Below are positions 25,070 through 34,250 of a DNA stretch of 35,329 bases, in pieces. Below the pieces are notes generated by a model. The model ran no database searches and was not told where the DNA came from. It saw only the letters and a program-made list of their open reading frames with translations. Each line of letters begins with the position of its first letter. Within the stretch, counting starts at the first letter, position 1. Source of the stretch: a bacterium (GTDB lineage Bacteria; Planctomycetota; Planctomycetia; Planctomycetales; Planctomycetaceae); assembly GCA_016124895.1 (NCBI GenBank), contig WGMU01000152.1, positions 1 to 35,329 on the forward strand. The letters are read 5' to 3'. The position numbers were made by a program, and so were the translations under genes.

Positions 25070-27330
25070 AGTGCGAGCCCGCTGCGACTTCGCTCTGCTC
25101 GAATGCTGCGCGATGGCGGTTTCACGTTGAGCCGAATTCGCGCCGTCGTCGCGGTGGCTGTTCTTCGCTCGTTCAGATCATCCTGCTGATCTGTGCTGCC
25201 GCCGGCAGCTTGTGTTCAACGAGCAGTGTCCTGGCCTCAGGTCACTCGCCAGTGCTCGTTGCCGCGGAATACAGCATCCCGTGGTTGATCAGCCCGGATG
25301 TCCGCAATCTCGAAGAGGAAATCGATTTCCTGCAGCGCCGCCTCGATTCACTGGCACCCTATTCGGCTCAGGCAACCGAACAAGCGGGCTATCACAGCCG
25401 TCCGACTGGTGTTCCCAATGAAGTGCAGTGGGTGCAGATCGATCTTGGCCGGAATTACCCGCTGGACTCGATCGCGCTCGTTCCCGCAACTGTTCAACTT
25501 GAGAATACGCTCGTCGACGGCTACGCGTTTCCGTTGCGGTTTCGCGTGCAGATCGCGCAGTCAAGCGACTTTCGCGATGGTTCTCTGGTGGCTGATTACT
25601 CAACGTCGGATTTCCCCAATCCCGGTCGGTTTCCCGTCCAGATCCGCGGGATCGAGCAGGCCGGTCGTTTCGTTCGCGTCACTGTCACGCGTTCTCCATC
25701 CGTCGGCGGCCGTTATTTCTTCGCCCTGGGTGAGTTGATTGTCCTGTCAGGGATGCGCAACGTCGCCGCGTGGAGACCGGTCATCACTTCGGAGCCCGAC
25801 TACACAATCGAGAACCGCTGGTCGCGCGAGTATCTCGTCGATCAGAACTCGATACTGCCACTGCCGATCGGGCCATTGACGAGCCACACCGAAGGCTTCG
25901 TTTCGCAGCCGCTGCGTGGACCGGGTTCCAAATGGATCCAGCTTGATCTGGGCCAGCCGATGCCGATCGACGAAATTCGACTGGTTCCGGCGCGGCCGAG
26001 CGGACAGACGGACATTCCCGGCTGGGGTTTTCCTGAACGGTTCCGGATCGAACTTGCCACCAAACCGGATCTCTCTGACGCTGTCGCACTCTGCGATTTC
26101 ACGCGAGCTGATCTCAAGCACTGGACTGACCGCTCAATGATTCTGCCCGCCGAATTGCGGGAGTCGCTGACAAAGACGTCATCCGAACATTTGTGGAACG
26201 AAACACCCCCGGGATTTCCATCGGAAACGATCACGGCGCAGTACATCCGCCTGACGGCGACGAAGCTCGACAGCCGCGTCCTGCCGCAGCGACTGGCCCT
26301 GTCTGAAATTCAGGTTTACTCCGGGAACAGTAACGTCGCGACGGAACAGGAAATCGTTGTGACCGCGTCGGACACGGACCAGGCGTTCGATCGACGCCGC
26401 TGGGCGCCACGCTTTCTGGTCGATGATTTCACCAGCCGCACGCGACTGCTTGAGTTCCCCATCTGGCTCGGACAGCTCTCCGAGCGTCATGACATGCAGC
26501 TCGATTTGGAATTCGATCTCAACCAGCACACCGCTGCCGTCCGGCAGGTCTGGATCAACCTCGGAATCGCAGGAGGATTCTTTGTTGTGGCGAGCATTGT
26601 CGGTCTGACGTGGTTCAACTGGAGGCAGGGAATCGAACATCGCCAGGAAACCGAGAATCTGCGAACGCAGATCGCCAACGACCTGCACGACGACATCGGC
26701 AGCAATCTAGGTGCGATTGCACTGCTTTGTCAGACGACGGGCAGCAATCGCGACCTGCCACCCGAGCTGAAACCGGAACTCAACGAGATTCGGACGGTCG
26801 CTCTCGAAACCAGCGACGCGATGCGCGATATCCTGTGGCTGATTCGCACGCCGACATCGAAGCTTGATGACTTTGTCGGTCGCCTGAGAACGATCATCGC
26901 CCGTCTGCTGGCGCACTGCGAAACGAGCTTCGAGTGCCAGCGTGAAGTACCGGACCTCGACGTTCCGCTCAGTTGGAGACGGAATCTGTTCCTGTCCTAC
27001 AAGGAAGTCCTGCACAACGCCGCCCGACACAGCAAGGCCACACGGGTCAGTGTAAAGGTCGAGTTTGCAGACGAACTGTTTTGCATCGTCGTCAGCGATA
27101 ACGGCCAGGGCTTCGATCTCGATAACCGCCGCGACGGACTGGGCATCAACAGTATTCGTAAGCGTGTCAGTCAGCTCGGCGGGACCGTCAAGTTTGAGAC
27201 GGCGGTCGGTGCCGGCACGACTGTGACGATCTGCGTGCCCCGCCCCGGAACACGGTATCGCTGGCGGCGCCTGCGTCGGTATGCTCAGCGTCTGAATTCA
27301 TTGAGAAAACGCTGGCGGCGATCCGCCTGA
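25066..27330 (+). CDS. Sensor histidine kinase (NarL-type) with two discoidin-like sensor domains
   Basis: A 754-residue membrane kinase. N-terminal signal/membrane segment about 35-55 ([21 protein letters not shown]). The extracytoplasmic part has two F5/8-type-C (discoidin)-like domains, about 95-225 and 265-425: each has a VQIDLG/IQLDLG strand, a SIALVPA/EIRLVPA strand and a [20 protein letters not shown] end. A second membrane helix spans about 495-518. The kinase core follows: HisKA_3 H-box [14 protein letters not shown] (His about 541), HATPase N-box [11 protein letters not shown], and G-box DNGQGFD and [10 protein letters not shown]. It overlaps the PfkB stop by 4 nt and precedes its response regulator. 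It likely senses a cell-surface carbohydrate or related ligand; that is inferred from the discoidin fold. Confidence 0.88.
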   Translation: MKCEPAATSLCSNAARWRFHVEPNSRRRRGGCSSLVQIILLICAAAGSLCSTSSVLASGHSPVLVAAEYSIPWLISPDVRNLEEEIDFLQRRLDSLAPYSAQATEQAGYHSRPTGVPNEVQWVQIDLGRNYPLDSIALVPATVQLENTLVDGYAFPLRFRVQIAQSSDFRDGSLVADYSTSDFPNPGRFPVQIRGIEQAGRFVRVTVTRSPSVGGRYFFALGELIVLSGMRNVAAWRPVITSEPDYTIENRWSREYLVDQNSILPLPIGPLTSHTEGFVSQPLRGPGSKWIQLDLGQPMPIDEIRLVPARPSGQTDIPGWGFPERFRIELATKPDLSDAVALCDFTRADLKHWTDRSMILPAELRESLTKTSSEHLWNETPPGFPSETITAQYIRLTATKLDSRVLPQRLALSEIQVYSGNSNVATEQEIVVTASDTDQAFDRRRWAPRFLVDDFTSRTRLLEFPIWLGQLSERHDMQLDLEFDLNQHTAAVRQVWINLGIAGGFFVVASIVGLTWFNWRQGIEHRQETENLRTQIANDLHDDIGSNLGAIALLCQTTGSNRDLPPELKPELNEIRTVALETSDAMRDILWLIRTPTSKLDDFVGRLRTIIARLLAHCETSFECQREVPDLDVPLSWRRNLFLSYKEVLHNAARHSKATRVSVKVEFADELFCIVVSDNGQGFDLDNRRDGLGINSIRKRVSQLGGTVKFETAVGAGTTVTICVPRPGTRYRWRRLRRYAQRLNSLRKRWRRSA

Positions 27331-27413
27331 CGACCCGCGGCGGGATCCGTGACTGCCGGGACATTCCGGCCAGCGAACTCAACCTCGTGTCACTCCAGAA
27401 GTCTGCTCACGTC

Positions 27414-28082
27414 ATGTCTGATGCTCCGGGAACCCCCGCGCTGAAAGCGCCGATCACTGTCTGGCTCTGTGAAGACAACGAACGGTTTCGCCGCAGTCTG
27501 GACATTGCGATCAACCAGATCGACGGCCTGAGCTGCGAAGCGTCGCTCGGCTCGGTGGAAGACACGCTCGCCCGGATTGCGGAAACCGGACCGCCGCAGG
27601 TTCTGCTGCTCGATATCGGACTGCCGGGCATGGACGGCATCTCCGGTCTGCCGAAGCTGCGTGAAGCTGCTCCCGACGCGAAAATCGTGATCCTGACCGT
27701 GTTTGATGAGCACGACAAAGTCTTCCGCGCGGTCTGCGCCGGAGCGGACGGCTATCTGCTGAAGACGTCGACAGTCGAACGAATAGGCGAAGCGATTCTC
27801 GAAGTCGTCAGTGGCGGTGCGTCGATGAATCCCGAAATCGCCCGCAAGGTACTCGACGTCTTCTCGGGCAAGCGGGCGCAGCATTCCGGTCCCGGCCTGA
27901 CTGATCGAGAACTCGACGTCCTGCGTCTGGTCGTGCGTGGCATGACAAAAAAAGAAATCGCCAGCGAACTGAGCCTCAGCACGCACACCGTCGATACGCA
28001 CCTCCGCAACATCTATCAGAAGCTGCATGTCAACAACCGCGCTGGAGCGGTCGCCGCCGCGATGCGCGAGGGACTCGTCTAA
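27414..28082 (+). CDS. LuxR/NarL-type response regulator
   Basis: A 222-residue regulator from the ATG at 27414; a GTG at 27387 would add nine residues and neither has a strong ribosome binding site. The receiver has the acidic pair EDN, the phospho-acceptor Asp in LLLDIGLPGMDG, Thr in VILTVFDE and Lys in YLLKTS. The C-terminal GerE/LuxR helix-turn-helix has LTDRELDVLRLVVRGMTKKEIA and LSTHTVDTHLRNIYQKL. It sits 83 bp after the histidine kinase and is the obvious cognate partner. The regulated genes are not visible here. Confidence 0.92.
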   Translation: MSDAPGTPALKAPITVWLCEDNERFRRSLDIAINQIDGLSCEASLGSVEDTLARIAETGPPQVLLLDIGLPGMDGISGLPKLREAAPDAKIVILTVFDEHDKVFRAVCAGADGYLLKTSTVERIGEAILEVVSGGASMNPEIARKVLDVFSGKRAQHSGPGLTDRELDVLRLVVRGMTKKEIASELSLSTHTVDTHLRNIYQKLHVNNRAGAVAAAMREGLV

Positions 28083-28359
28083 CGGCAATCCTGATTTGGT
28101 GATGCTCCTCGCGGAACTGGCTTGATCTCAGACATCGCAGGCCCGCTCTGGATCCGGTGACCTGATCTGGCGACCGATCGTCTGCGAGGCAGAAAATGCG
28201 AGATTCTTTCTAAGAGGGGTTGCTGCCAATCGTCGTCAAGGCAGCACACATCTGAATGCACGAGAAACTGCCTGCGACTTCACGTCGACGCGGGTCGGTT
28301 TTTCAATTTCCGCAGGACGACGAGTTCTCTGCCGGTTCCGGCGGATTCCGGGGACTTCG

Positions 28360-28887
28360 ATGGGCACCAACGGGCAGGCCAGCCAGTCCGAATGGGTCAG
28401 CAGCACGCTGCAGCGGTTCGAACAACCGCTGGTGCGTTATGCGCAGCGCATTACCGGAGACGTCGAAACCGCGCGGGAAGTCGTTCAGGACACCTTTCTG
28501 AAACTCTGCCGACAACAGCAGACCGCCATCGACGGACACCTTTCCCAGTGGCTGTTCACGGTCTGCCGGAATCGCGCACTTGACGTTCAGCAAAAGGAAC
28601 GCCGCATGTCGACTGCAATGGATCTCGACCAGCGAACCGGACCGGCAACGTCACTGGCGACCGTTGCTCCGGATGAAGCAGCCGAGACACGGGAAACGGC
28701 CGCCCGCGTCCTCGATCTGCTCGATCAGTTACCGCCGAACCAGCAGGAAGTCATCCGGCTGAAGTTCCAGAACGAACTCAGTTACCGCGAGATCGCCGAG
28801 GTCACCGGACTAACGGTCTCAAACGTCGGCTTCCTGCTGCACGTCGGAATCAAGCAGCTCAGAAAGCTGATGCCGGACACCAATTGA
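28360..28887 (+). CDS. ECF-family RNA polymerase sigma factor
   Basis: A 175-residue sigma-70-family factor. Region 2: RFEQPLVRYAQRITGDVETAREVVQDTFLKL, then WLFTVCRNRALDVQQKERR. Region 4: LDQLPPNQQEVIRLKFQNELSYREIAEVTGLTVSNVGFLLHVGIKQLRK, a helix-turn-helix that reads the -35 element. Regions 1 and 3 are absent, as in ECF factors. GGGGA lies 5 nt before the ATG at 28360. It is followed 199 bp later by a VWA protein with an anti-sigma-like N-terminus, a pairing common in planctomycetes, so that protein is likely its regulator. Confidence 0.92.
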   Translation: MGTNGQASQSEWVSSTLQRFEQPLVRYAQRITGDVETAREVVQDTFLKLCRQQQTAIDGHLSQWLFTVCRNRALDVQQKERRMSTAMDLDQRTGPATSLATVAPDEAAETRETAARVLDLLDQLPPNQQEVIRLKFQNELSYREIAEVTGLTVSNVGFLLHVGIKQLRKLMPDTN

Positions 28888-29086
28888 CCAAGCACCGGCC
28901 GGGAGCGAGCGGATGCGGAACTGTCAGGCCGGCAGCCATCGATCGGCAGAACCGCTCCGCTCCAACCGGCAGCTTCAATCAGCAACGACCAGACCACACA
29001 GCAAGTCCTCTCCCGGATACCTCGGCGACGAACGCGTCGTCACATCCCTTTCCTGAACCTGAACCGCTCCCGGAAGGAGCCATCCC

Positions 29087-32000
29087 ATGACGAATCCTTC
29101 CTTCAACCCGGACGATCCTCGCCTGACGGCCTTTGTGCTGGGCGAACTCGACGCAGCCGATCGCGCAGCCGTCGAAGAGCTGCTCGAGTCCTCGTCCGAG
29201 GCCCGCACCTTCGTCGACGACCTGCAGGGCACGATCGGAATTCTGCGTGACGAACTGAGCGCCGAACCGGCACCAGCGCTGACGAACGAGCAGCGTGCCG
29301 CTCTGCAACGGACCGCCGAGTCGGTGTCGGACGCAGCGTCTGTTGATAATCAGGGAGCGGTCGCAACTCGGCCCGCAGCGGCGACCGGTACTCACTCGCG
29401 CCGCGGCCTGCTGGTCGGGATGGTGGCGACGGTTGCTGCACTGGCCGTTGTCGTCGCCGTACTGCCGCAGTTCGCCGATCAGCGATTGAGCGACTCGTCT
29501 GTGAGTCCGTGGGCCGCGACACATTTGACCGGCAACAAGATTTCGTCACTGGCATCGGCAGCCAGCAGCGGGCCGATCGACGAAGCTGACGGAAGCGTGC
29601 GCGGCACACAGCCAGTAACGATTCGTGATATCACTCAACTGGAGAAATCCCGCGAACTGCCTGCCGAGTCCGGTTTGGCGGATCATGCGGCATCGACTGT
29701 AGCCAGAAGTAAGTTTCTGCCTGCCGACAGGTTGGAGGCTGAGGGCGGAAAAGTTCTGCTGCAACTTCAACCGGAAGAGCAGTCGGGCAGCCAGAGTTCG
29801 ACGCCAATCCGAGTGACCGTTCAGGACCAGCCTGTTTCTGACAGCAAGGCTGATCACAGTGGACCTGCCCGAGCGAATGCGATCGTTTCAACAGGCTCAA
29901 GTAGTCGTCTCGCGGCAACACCCGACCCGGCAGTCGCTGCTGGCGTTGGCGGCGCAGTCGGTGGAGAAGGACGCGCGACAGGGAGTGTTTCCCGTGTCGC
30001 CAGGACATCGCCCGCCGCTCCGGCTCCGTTTACGGATCTCCCTGGCGGCTCTGCGACGAGCGGTCGCCCGATGAGTGGTCCGCCCGTTTCAGCCGCGGCC
30101 GGGATTGCAGTGAATGCTCCCGCGAAACCGGCCACCGCATTGCTCCCTGGTGGGTCGGATGGATCGACGGTCAATCGATTCTCCTCGGAGGCCAAAGCAG
30201 TTTCTGGCCAGGCAGCGATGCCAGCTCAAGCCGCTGCGGCTCGCGGCCCGCGCCTGCAGCCAGCGACTCCACAACTGGCGGATCAGGAGCGTGTGTCTCG
30301 CGTCGACAGATTGGCGACGACTGTCGTTGGCGAGGCACTCAAAGAGTCCGAGCGCAACGAAGGAATCAGAGGCCGCCGCATGTCCATTCTGAATAAGACG
30401 CCGTTCATCGAGCCGCCGGCGCAGTGGGGACGTGGTTTTGGCGGAGGCGGATTTGGAAGGCAGGCGGGAAACGAAACGTACGAGCCGATTGTCGAGAACG
30501 AGTTCGTCGTTCCTGACCCGAAGGATGCTGAGAAGCGGCTCTCGACGATTTCGGTCGACGTCGACACGGCTTCGTACGCGAACGTCCGCCGCTTCCTGAT
30601 GCAGAATCAACTGCCACCGCCGAATGCGGTGCGCATCGAGGAACTCGTCAACTATTTCAAATACGACTACCCGCAGCCGAAAGGCGCCGATCCGTTTTCA
30701 GTGACGACCGAAGTCATGCTCTGCCCGTGGCAGCCGGGGCACCGACTCGCCCGGATCGGCCTGCAGGCGAAAACGATCGACAAGTCGCAGCGTCCACCGA
30801 CGAATCTCGTCTTTCTGCTCGACGTTTCAGGGTCGATGCGGCCGGCGAACAAACTGCCGCTCGTCCAGCAGGCCATGCGACTGCTGGTCGAGGAGATGAC
30901 CGAAGACGACCAGATCGCCATCGTGACTTACGCGTCAAACGCCGGTCTGCGGCTGGCCTCGACGCCGGGTTCAAAGAAGCCGGAGATTCTGCAGGCGATC
31001 GATGCACTGACCGCTGGTGGTTCAACCAACGGCGAAGGCGGCATCAAACTTGCCTATGACACGGCGATTCGGCAGTACATTCAGGACGGCGCGAACCGAG
31101 TCATCCTCTGCACCGACGGCGACTTCAACGTCGGCGTCAGCAACGATAACGAACTCGTCGAACTGATTCAGGAAAAGGCGGCCTCTGGCGTCTTCCTCAG
31201 CGTGTTCGGCTTCGGCATGGGCAACCTGAAGGATGGCAAGCTCGAAAAGCTCGCCGACAAGGGCAACGGCCAGTACGGTTACATCGACAACCTGCAGGAA
31301 GCGCGGCGAGCCTTCAAAGAGGGCCTCGCCGGGACGCTCTACACGGTGGCGAAGGACGTCAAGCTGCAGGCCGAGTTCAATCCGGCAACGGTCGGGGCGT
31401 ACCGGCTGATTGGTTACGAAAACCGTAAGCTGGCCGCCGCCGATTTCACTGACGACACCAAAGACGCTGGCGAGATCGGTGCCGGTCATACCGTGACGGC
31501 TTTGTACGAGATCGTTCCACGGCAGGTGCTGATCGATCGGCTCAAAGCGAGCGATCTTCGCTACGGTGACACGTTTGAACTGTCGATCGACGCACCAAAG
31601 ATTGACGGCTTTTCGAACGAACTGTTCTTCGTCCGGTTGCGGTACAAGAAACCGGATCAGGAAACGAGCCAGCCGGTCGAAGCCGACTTCCCGGTTAACG
31701 ACATCGCGATCACGGGTAAGTCGCTGGCGACTCCAGATGCCGACTTTCAGTTTGCGGCAGCGGTTGCGTCGTTCGGCATGAACCTGCGGAACTCGCAGTA
31801 CCGCGGCAACTGGGACCTGCGTCGTGTTTACGACGTCGCCGTTCAGACGCGCAGCGAAGATGCTGACGGCCGCCGCGCCGAGTTCATCGATCTCGTGCAG
31901 CGTGCGCTGCGGATCATCGGACAACCCATTGATGCCGAACCACTGGAAGCATCGCCCGTCACGCGGCCGGTCGAACTTTCTGCCGCGGAAGCCCGGATTA

Positions 32001-32293
32001 AAGCCGCCGTCGATGGCAAGTACCGTCGTCTGTTGAAGAAGATCGAAGTCCGCGACGATCTGCAGCAATACGGAGCGTTCCATGACTTCGGCTTCTGGGA
32101 CAAGTCGACCGAGTACAAGGGGCACCGCGATCTGCTGCCCGGCTACTGGGTCTACGTGTATCCGCACTGGTATATCTGGGGCGAGGTCGACGAGACCCGC
32201 GTTGCGTCTCCCCAAACAAAGCCGGCCGAGGCTGCGTCAGAGCCTGCGAAGAACACAGCGCCAGAGTCGCTCAAATCCCCGGAAAAACAGTAG
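29087..32293 (+). CDS. Anti-sigma-like/VWA (YfbK-type) transmembrane fusion protein
   Basis: A 1068-residue protein; AAGGAG lies 8 nt before the ATG at 29087. Residues 1-60 resemble the cytoplasmic head of planctomycete anti-sigma factors (DPRLTAFVLGELDAADRAAVEELLESS), without a visible zinc HxxxCxxC. One membrane helix spans about 105-125 (RRGLLVGMVATVAALAVVVAV). A long Ser/Ala/Pro/Gly-rich linker follows (about 130-460). Then comes the VWA N-terminal domain (about 470-533, DVDTASYANVRRFL), the VWA domain with the MIDAS motif DVSGSM at about 575-581, and the YfbK C-terminal domain (to about 950). The end is KPAEAASEPAKN-like disordered. It would place a metal-dependent binding domain outside and a sigma-binding head inside; the ligand is unknown. 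Confidence 0.9.
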   Translation: MTNPSFNPDDPRLTAFVLGELDAADRAAVEELLESSSEARTFVDDLQGTIGILRDELSAEPAPALTNEQRAALQRTAESVSDAASVDNQGAVATRPAAATGTHSRRGLLVGMVATVAALAVVVAVLPQFADQRLSDSSVSPWAATHLTGNKISSLASAASSGPIDEADGSVRGTQPVTIRDITQLEKSRELPAESGLADHAASTVARSKFLPADRLEAEGGKVLLQLQPEEQSGSQSSTPIRVTVQDQPVSDSKADHSGPARANAIVSTGSSSRLAATPDPAVAAGVGGAVGGEGRATGSVSRVARTSPAAPAPFTDLPGGSATSGRPMSGPPVSAAAGIAVNAPAKPATALLPGGSDGSTVNRFSSEAKAVSGQAAMPAQAAAARGPRLQPATPQLADQERVSRVDRLATTVVGEALKESERNEGIRGRRMSILNKTPFIEPPAQWGRGFGGGGFGRQAGNETYEPIVENEFVVPDPKDAEKRLSTISVDVDTASYANVRRFLMQNQLPPPNAVRIEELVNYFKYDYPQPKGADPFSVTTEVMLCPWQPGHRLARIGLQAKTIDKSQRPPTNLVFLLDVSGSMRPANKLPLVQQAMRLLVEEMTEDDQIAIVTYASNAGLRLASTPGSKKPEILQAIDALTAGGSTNGEGGIKLAYDTAIRQYIQDGANRVILCTDGDFNVGVSNDNELVELIQEKAASGVFLSVFGFGMGNLKDGKLEKLADKGNGQYGYIDNLQEARRAFKEGLAGTLYTVAKDVKLQAEFNPATVGAYRLIGYENRKLAAADFTDDTKDAGEIGAGHTVTALYEIVPRQVLIDRLKASDLRYGDTFELSIDAPKIDGFSNELFFVRLRYKKPDQETSQPVEADFPVNDIAITGKSLATPDADFQFAAAVASFGMNLRNSQYRGNWDLRRVYDVAVQTRSEDADGRRAEFIDLVQRALRIIGQPIDAEPLEASPVTRPVELSAAEARIKAAVDGKYRRLLKKIEVRDDLQQYGAFHDFGFWDKSTEYKGHRDLLPGYWVYVYPHWYIWGEVDETRVASPQTKPAEAASEPAKNTAPESLKSPEKQ

Positions 32294-32326
32294 GTCAGAG
32301 CGTTTGAAGCTGACCCACCGCGCATA

Positions 32327-32358
32327 GAAAAGGCGACCGGAAAACCGGTCGCCTTTTC
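32327..32358. terminator. Bidirectional rho-independent terminator
   Basis: A perfect 14-bp stem (32327-32340 with 32345-32358) with an AAAA loop; A/T-rich ends give T tracts on both strands. It lies between the VWA gene (+) and the histone-H1-like gene (-), which converge. Confidence 0.88.
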
Positions 32359-32419
32359 TCGTTGTTGCTCGTCGAAGTCGCGTTAAATCGTGGCCGGAAG
32401 GGCCAGCTAAAGCGATTTG

Positions 32420-32584
32420 CTACTTCTTAGTCGCTTTTTTCCTGGCTGCCTTCTTCTTGGCTGCCTTTTTCTTTGCGGCCTTTTTCTTTGCGGCCTTCTT
32501 CTTGCCAGCAGCCTTCTTAGCAGCCTTCTTCTTGGTTGCTGCCTTCTTCGTCGCTGCCTTCTTGGTTGCCTTCTTCTTGGCCAC
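32420..32584 (-). CDS. Histone-H1-like Lys/Ala-repeat DNA-binding protein
   Basis: A 54-residue protein read from the GTG at 32584 to TAG at 32420-32422, with a near-perfect ribosome binding site (AAGGAGGA at 32591-32598) 6 nt before the start. After the first Met it contains only Lys, Ala, Thr, one Gly and one Arg, in a repeat of KKKAA/KKAAT units with no other residue type. This is the composition of eukaryote-like histone H1 tails and chlamydial Hc1/Hc2, known in other PVC bacteria, so the inferred role is chromatin compaction or charge neutralisation of DNA. It is too short for most gene finders. The clean frame, start signal and terminator argue that it is real. Confidence 0.85.
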   Translation of the reverse strand: MAKKKATKKAATKKAATKKKAAKKAAGKKKAAKKKAAKKKAAKKKAARKKATKK

Positions 32585-33010
32585 CTTCGCTCCTCCTTAC
32601 GAGAACCTTTGAGTGACTGAGTGCCGCTGGAAAACCGGGCGTTTCATTGACAGTCAGCCGACTCACTCGAACTCGATCCGACCAGTCAACCGTGACCAGC
32701 CGCGTGTCAGGCATTGAAGTCTTTAAGAATCAACGCCTTACACTTCATTCGTCGAGATCGTTATCGATTCATCGTAATTCCGCAAGCCAATTCTTTTGAC
32801 TTTCAACGTGAAACTTGTTCGTTCTTCAAGAGTTATCGCGCTTCATGATCGATGATCGCGCTGCAGACAACGTCGACCACCGCGCGATGAACTCATCACG
32901 ATCGCAAACGCTGATGCGATGGCCGAATGACGACTCCGCATCAACACAGTTCACGCGGGGCATCGACTGCGTTACTCAAGCAAGGTCCGCAGACGACGTG
33001 TTGACGTCGA
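32585..33010. other. Intergenic region upstream of the histone-H1-like gene
   Basis: 426 bp between the histone-like start and the stop of the isomerase gene, both on the minus strand. It is locally AT-rich at about 32700-32830, where the histone-like promoter must lie. No -35/-10 pair is clear enough to name. No coding frame has a credible start. Confidence 0.45.
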
Positions 33011-33838
33011 TCACTTCGCCAGGTCAGCGAGAATGCCACGCATGTAATCGATGCTTTGCTTTGCGATCTGCTCTGCGCCAGGGCTGTAATCAAAGACTTC
33101 AACCGAGACCCAGCCGTCGTAATCGGCATCCAGCAGTGCCTGCAGAATCGGCCGGTATTCTGTCTCGCCCATGCCCGGCCCTAACAGGTTTGTATCGTTG
33201 ACGTGGAAGTGACCGACGCGCCCGCGGTATTCACGAATCAGTTCCGGAATCGATTTCTCTTCGGCGCCGAGCATAGCTTTCACATCCTGATGCAGCGTCA
33301 GGTTCGGTTCGCCGACCAGTTCGATCAGATGCGTCGCTTCGGCGCACGTGTTGATGAAGTTCGTCTCTTTCTTTGTCAGCGGCTCCATGCAGATCTCGAC
33401 GCCGCGATCGGCGAAGGCCGGCAGCGCTCGCTTGAGAACTTCCGCCGCGTTGTCGAGCGCCTGCTCCATCGACACTCCGTCTTCAAGATTGCGTTGGAAC
33501 GGCGAGCCAAGAACCATCAGCGTTCCTCCGAGATCAGCGCAGGCCTGACCGAGTTCGATGAGGTAGTTGCTCGTTGCTTTTCGCACCGCCGCGTCTGACG
33601 TCGTCAGATGCAGGCCCTCGGTCTTTGCGAGCAGCCAGTGCAGCCCGATGATCTGCATCCCGTGTGCTTCCGCCTGACGACGCAGCTCCGTACGCCGCTC
33701 AACGGAGACATCCGAAATGCGGTCTCCGAGCGTAAACGGAGCAACTTCCAGTCCCGTATAGCCGAGACTGGCGGCGAACGCGCACTGGCGTTCCCACTCC
33801 CAGTTCTCAAACAGTTCCTGGCAGATGGCGAATTTCAT
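33011..33838 (-). CDS. Sugar phosphate isomerase/epimerase, TIM-barrel (AP_endonuc_2 family)
   Basis: A 275-residue protein from the ATG at 33838 (MKFAICQELFENWEWERQ), with GAGGAG 9 nt upstream. It is a xylose-isomerase-like TIM barrel with metal ligands in VEICMEPL (Glu), LTLHQDVKAM (His/Asp), GHFHVND (His) and WVSVEVFDY (Glu). IIGLHWLL and TNFINTCAEATHLIE also fit. The family includes hydroxypyruvate isomerases, inosose dehydratases and sugar epimerases. The substrate cannot be decided. There is no signal peptide, so it is cytoplasmic. No operon partner is in view; the upstream neighbour is divergent. Confidence 0.88.
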   Translation of the reverse strand: MKFAICQELFENWEWERQCAFAASLGYTGLEVAPFTLGDRISDVSVERRTELRRQAEAHGMQIIGLHWLLAKTEGLHLTTSDAAVRKATSNYLIELGQACADLGGTLMVLGSPFQRNLEDGVSMEQALDNAAEVLKRALPAFADRGVEICMEPLTKKETNFINTCAEATHLIELVGEPNLTLHQDVKAMLGAEEKSIPELIREYRGRVGHFHVNDTNLLGPGMGETEYRPILQALLDADYDGWVSVEVFDYSPGAEQIAKQSIDYMRGILADLAK

Positions 33839-34250
33839 CGGGCGTTTCTCCTCACATTGAAGCACGGTTTCAGACTCAGATTCGGGCAAACGATATCAGT
33901 CGCGTTCCGCGATTGTGAGTCTCTTGAGCCGGACGCCAGTGAGCCTTCAGAGTCACTGTAATCATCAGTCTTTGCGCAGACTGCCAGTCATCAACTGGGC
34001 TCTCTGTAACGATTGTCTGCATTGAGAAGGGTACAGAATGCCGCCGTTCGGGTTGAGTTGCCGGACTGTGACTGTTGCTTCAAGCGGCGGAACTCTGAGG
34101 ACGACGTAAGAGAACAGAATTCTCAGCGTTGTCGCAGCGCGTTGTCGCTCTGCGAACTCGCCACCGACTTTCCAGAAACCAGCAGCTCACGACGGATGTA
34201 TGTGCCGCAGTGACTGTGCGGCATGGGCTGAATCGCGAGGAGTCACTCAG
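33839..34250. other. Divergent intergenic region between isomerase and YTV-protein genes
   Basis: 412 bp between divergent starts. Normal GC, no convincing hairpin or -35/-10 pair, and open frames only as shadows. It should hold the promoters of both flanking genes. Confidence 0.4.

Noticed and set aside
27390-28088. Minus-strand open frame of 232 codons
   Set aside because: It mirrors almost the exact span of the response regulator, whose receiver and LuxR motifs are unambiguous on the plus strand.
31022-32215. Long minus-strand open frame of 397 codons
   Set aside because: It lies antisense to the YfbK-type VWA gene, has no domain motif or ribosome binding site, and arises from high-GC codon use on the opposite strand.
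32417-32620. Plus-strand Leu/Cys-rich open frame
   Set aside because: It is the complement of the Lys/Ala repeat gene; no ribosome binding site, and the minus-strand frame has a strong one.
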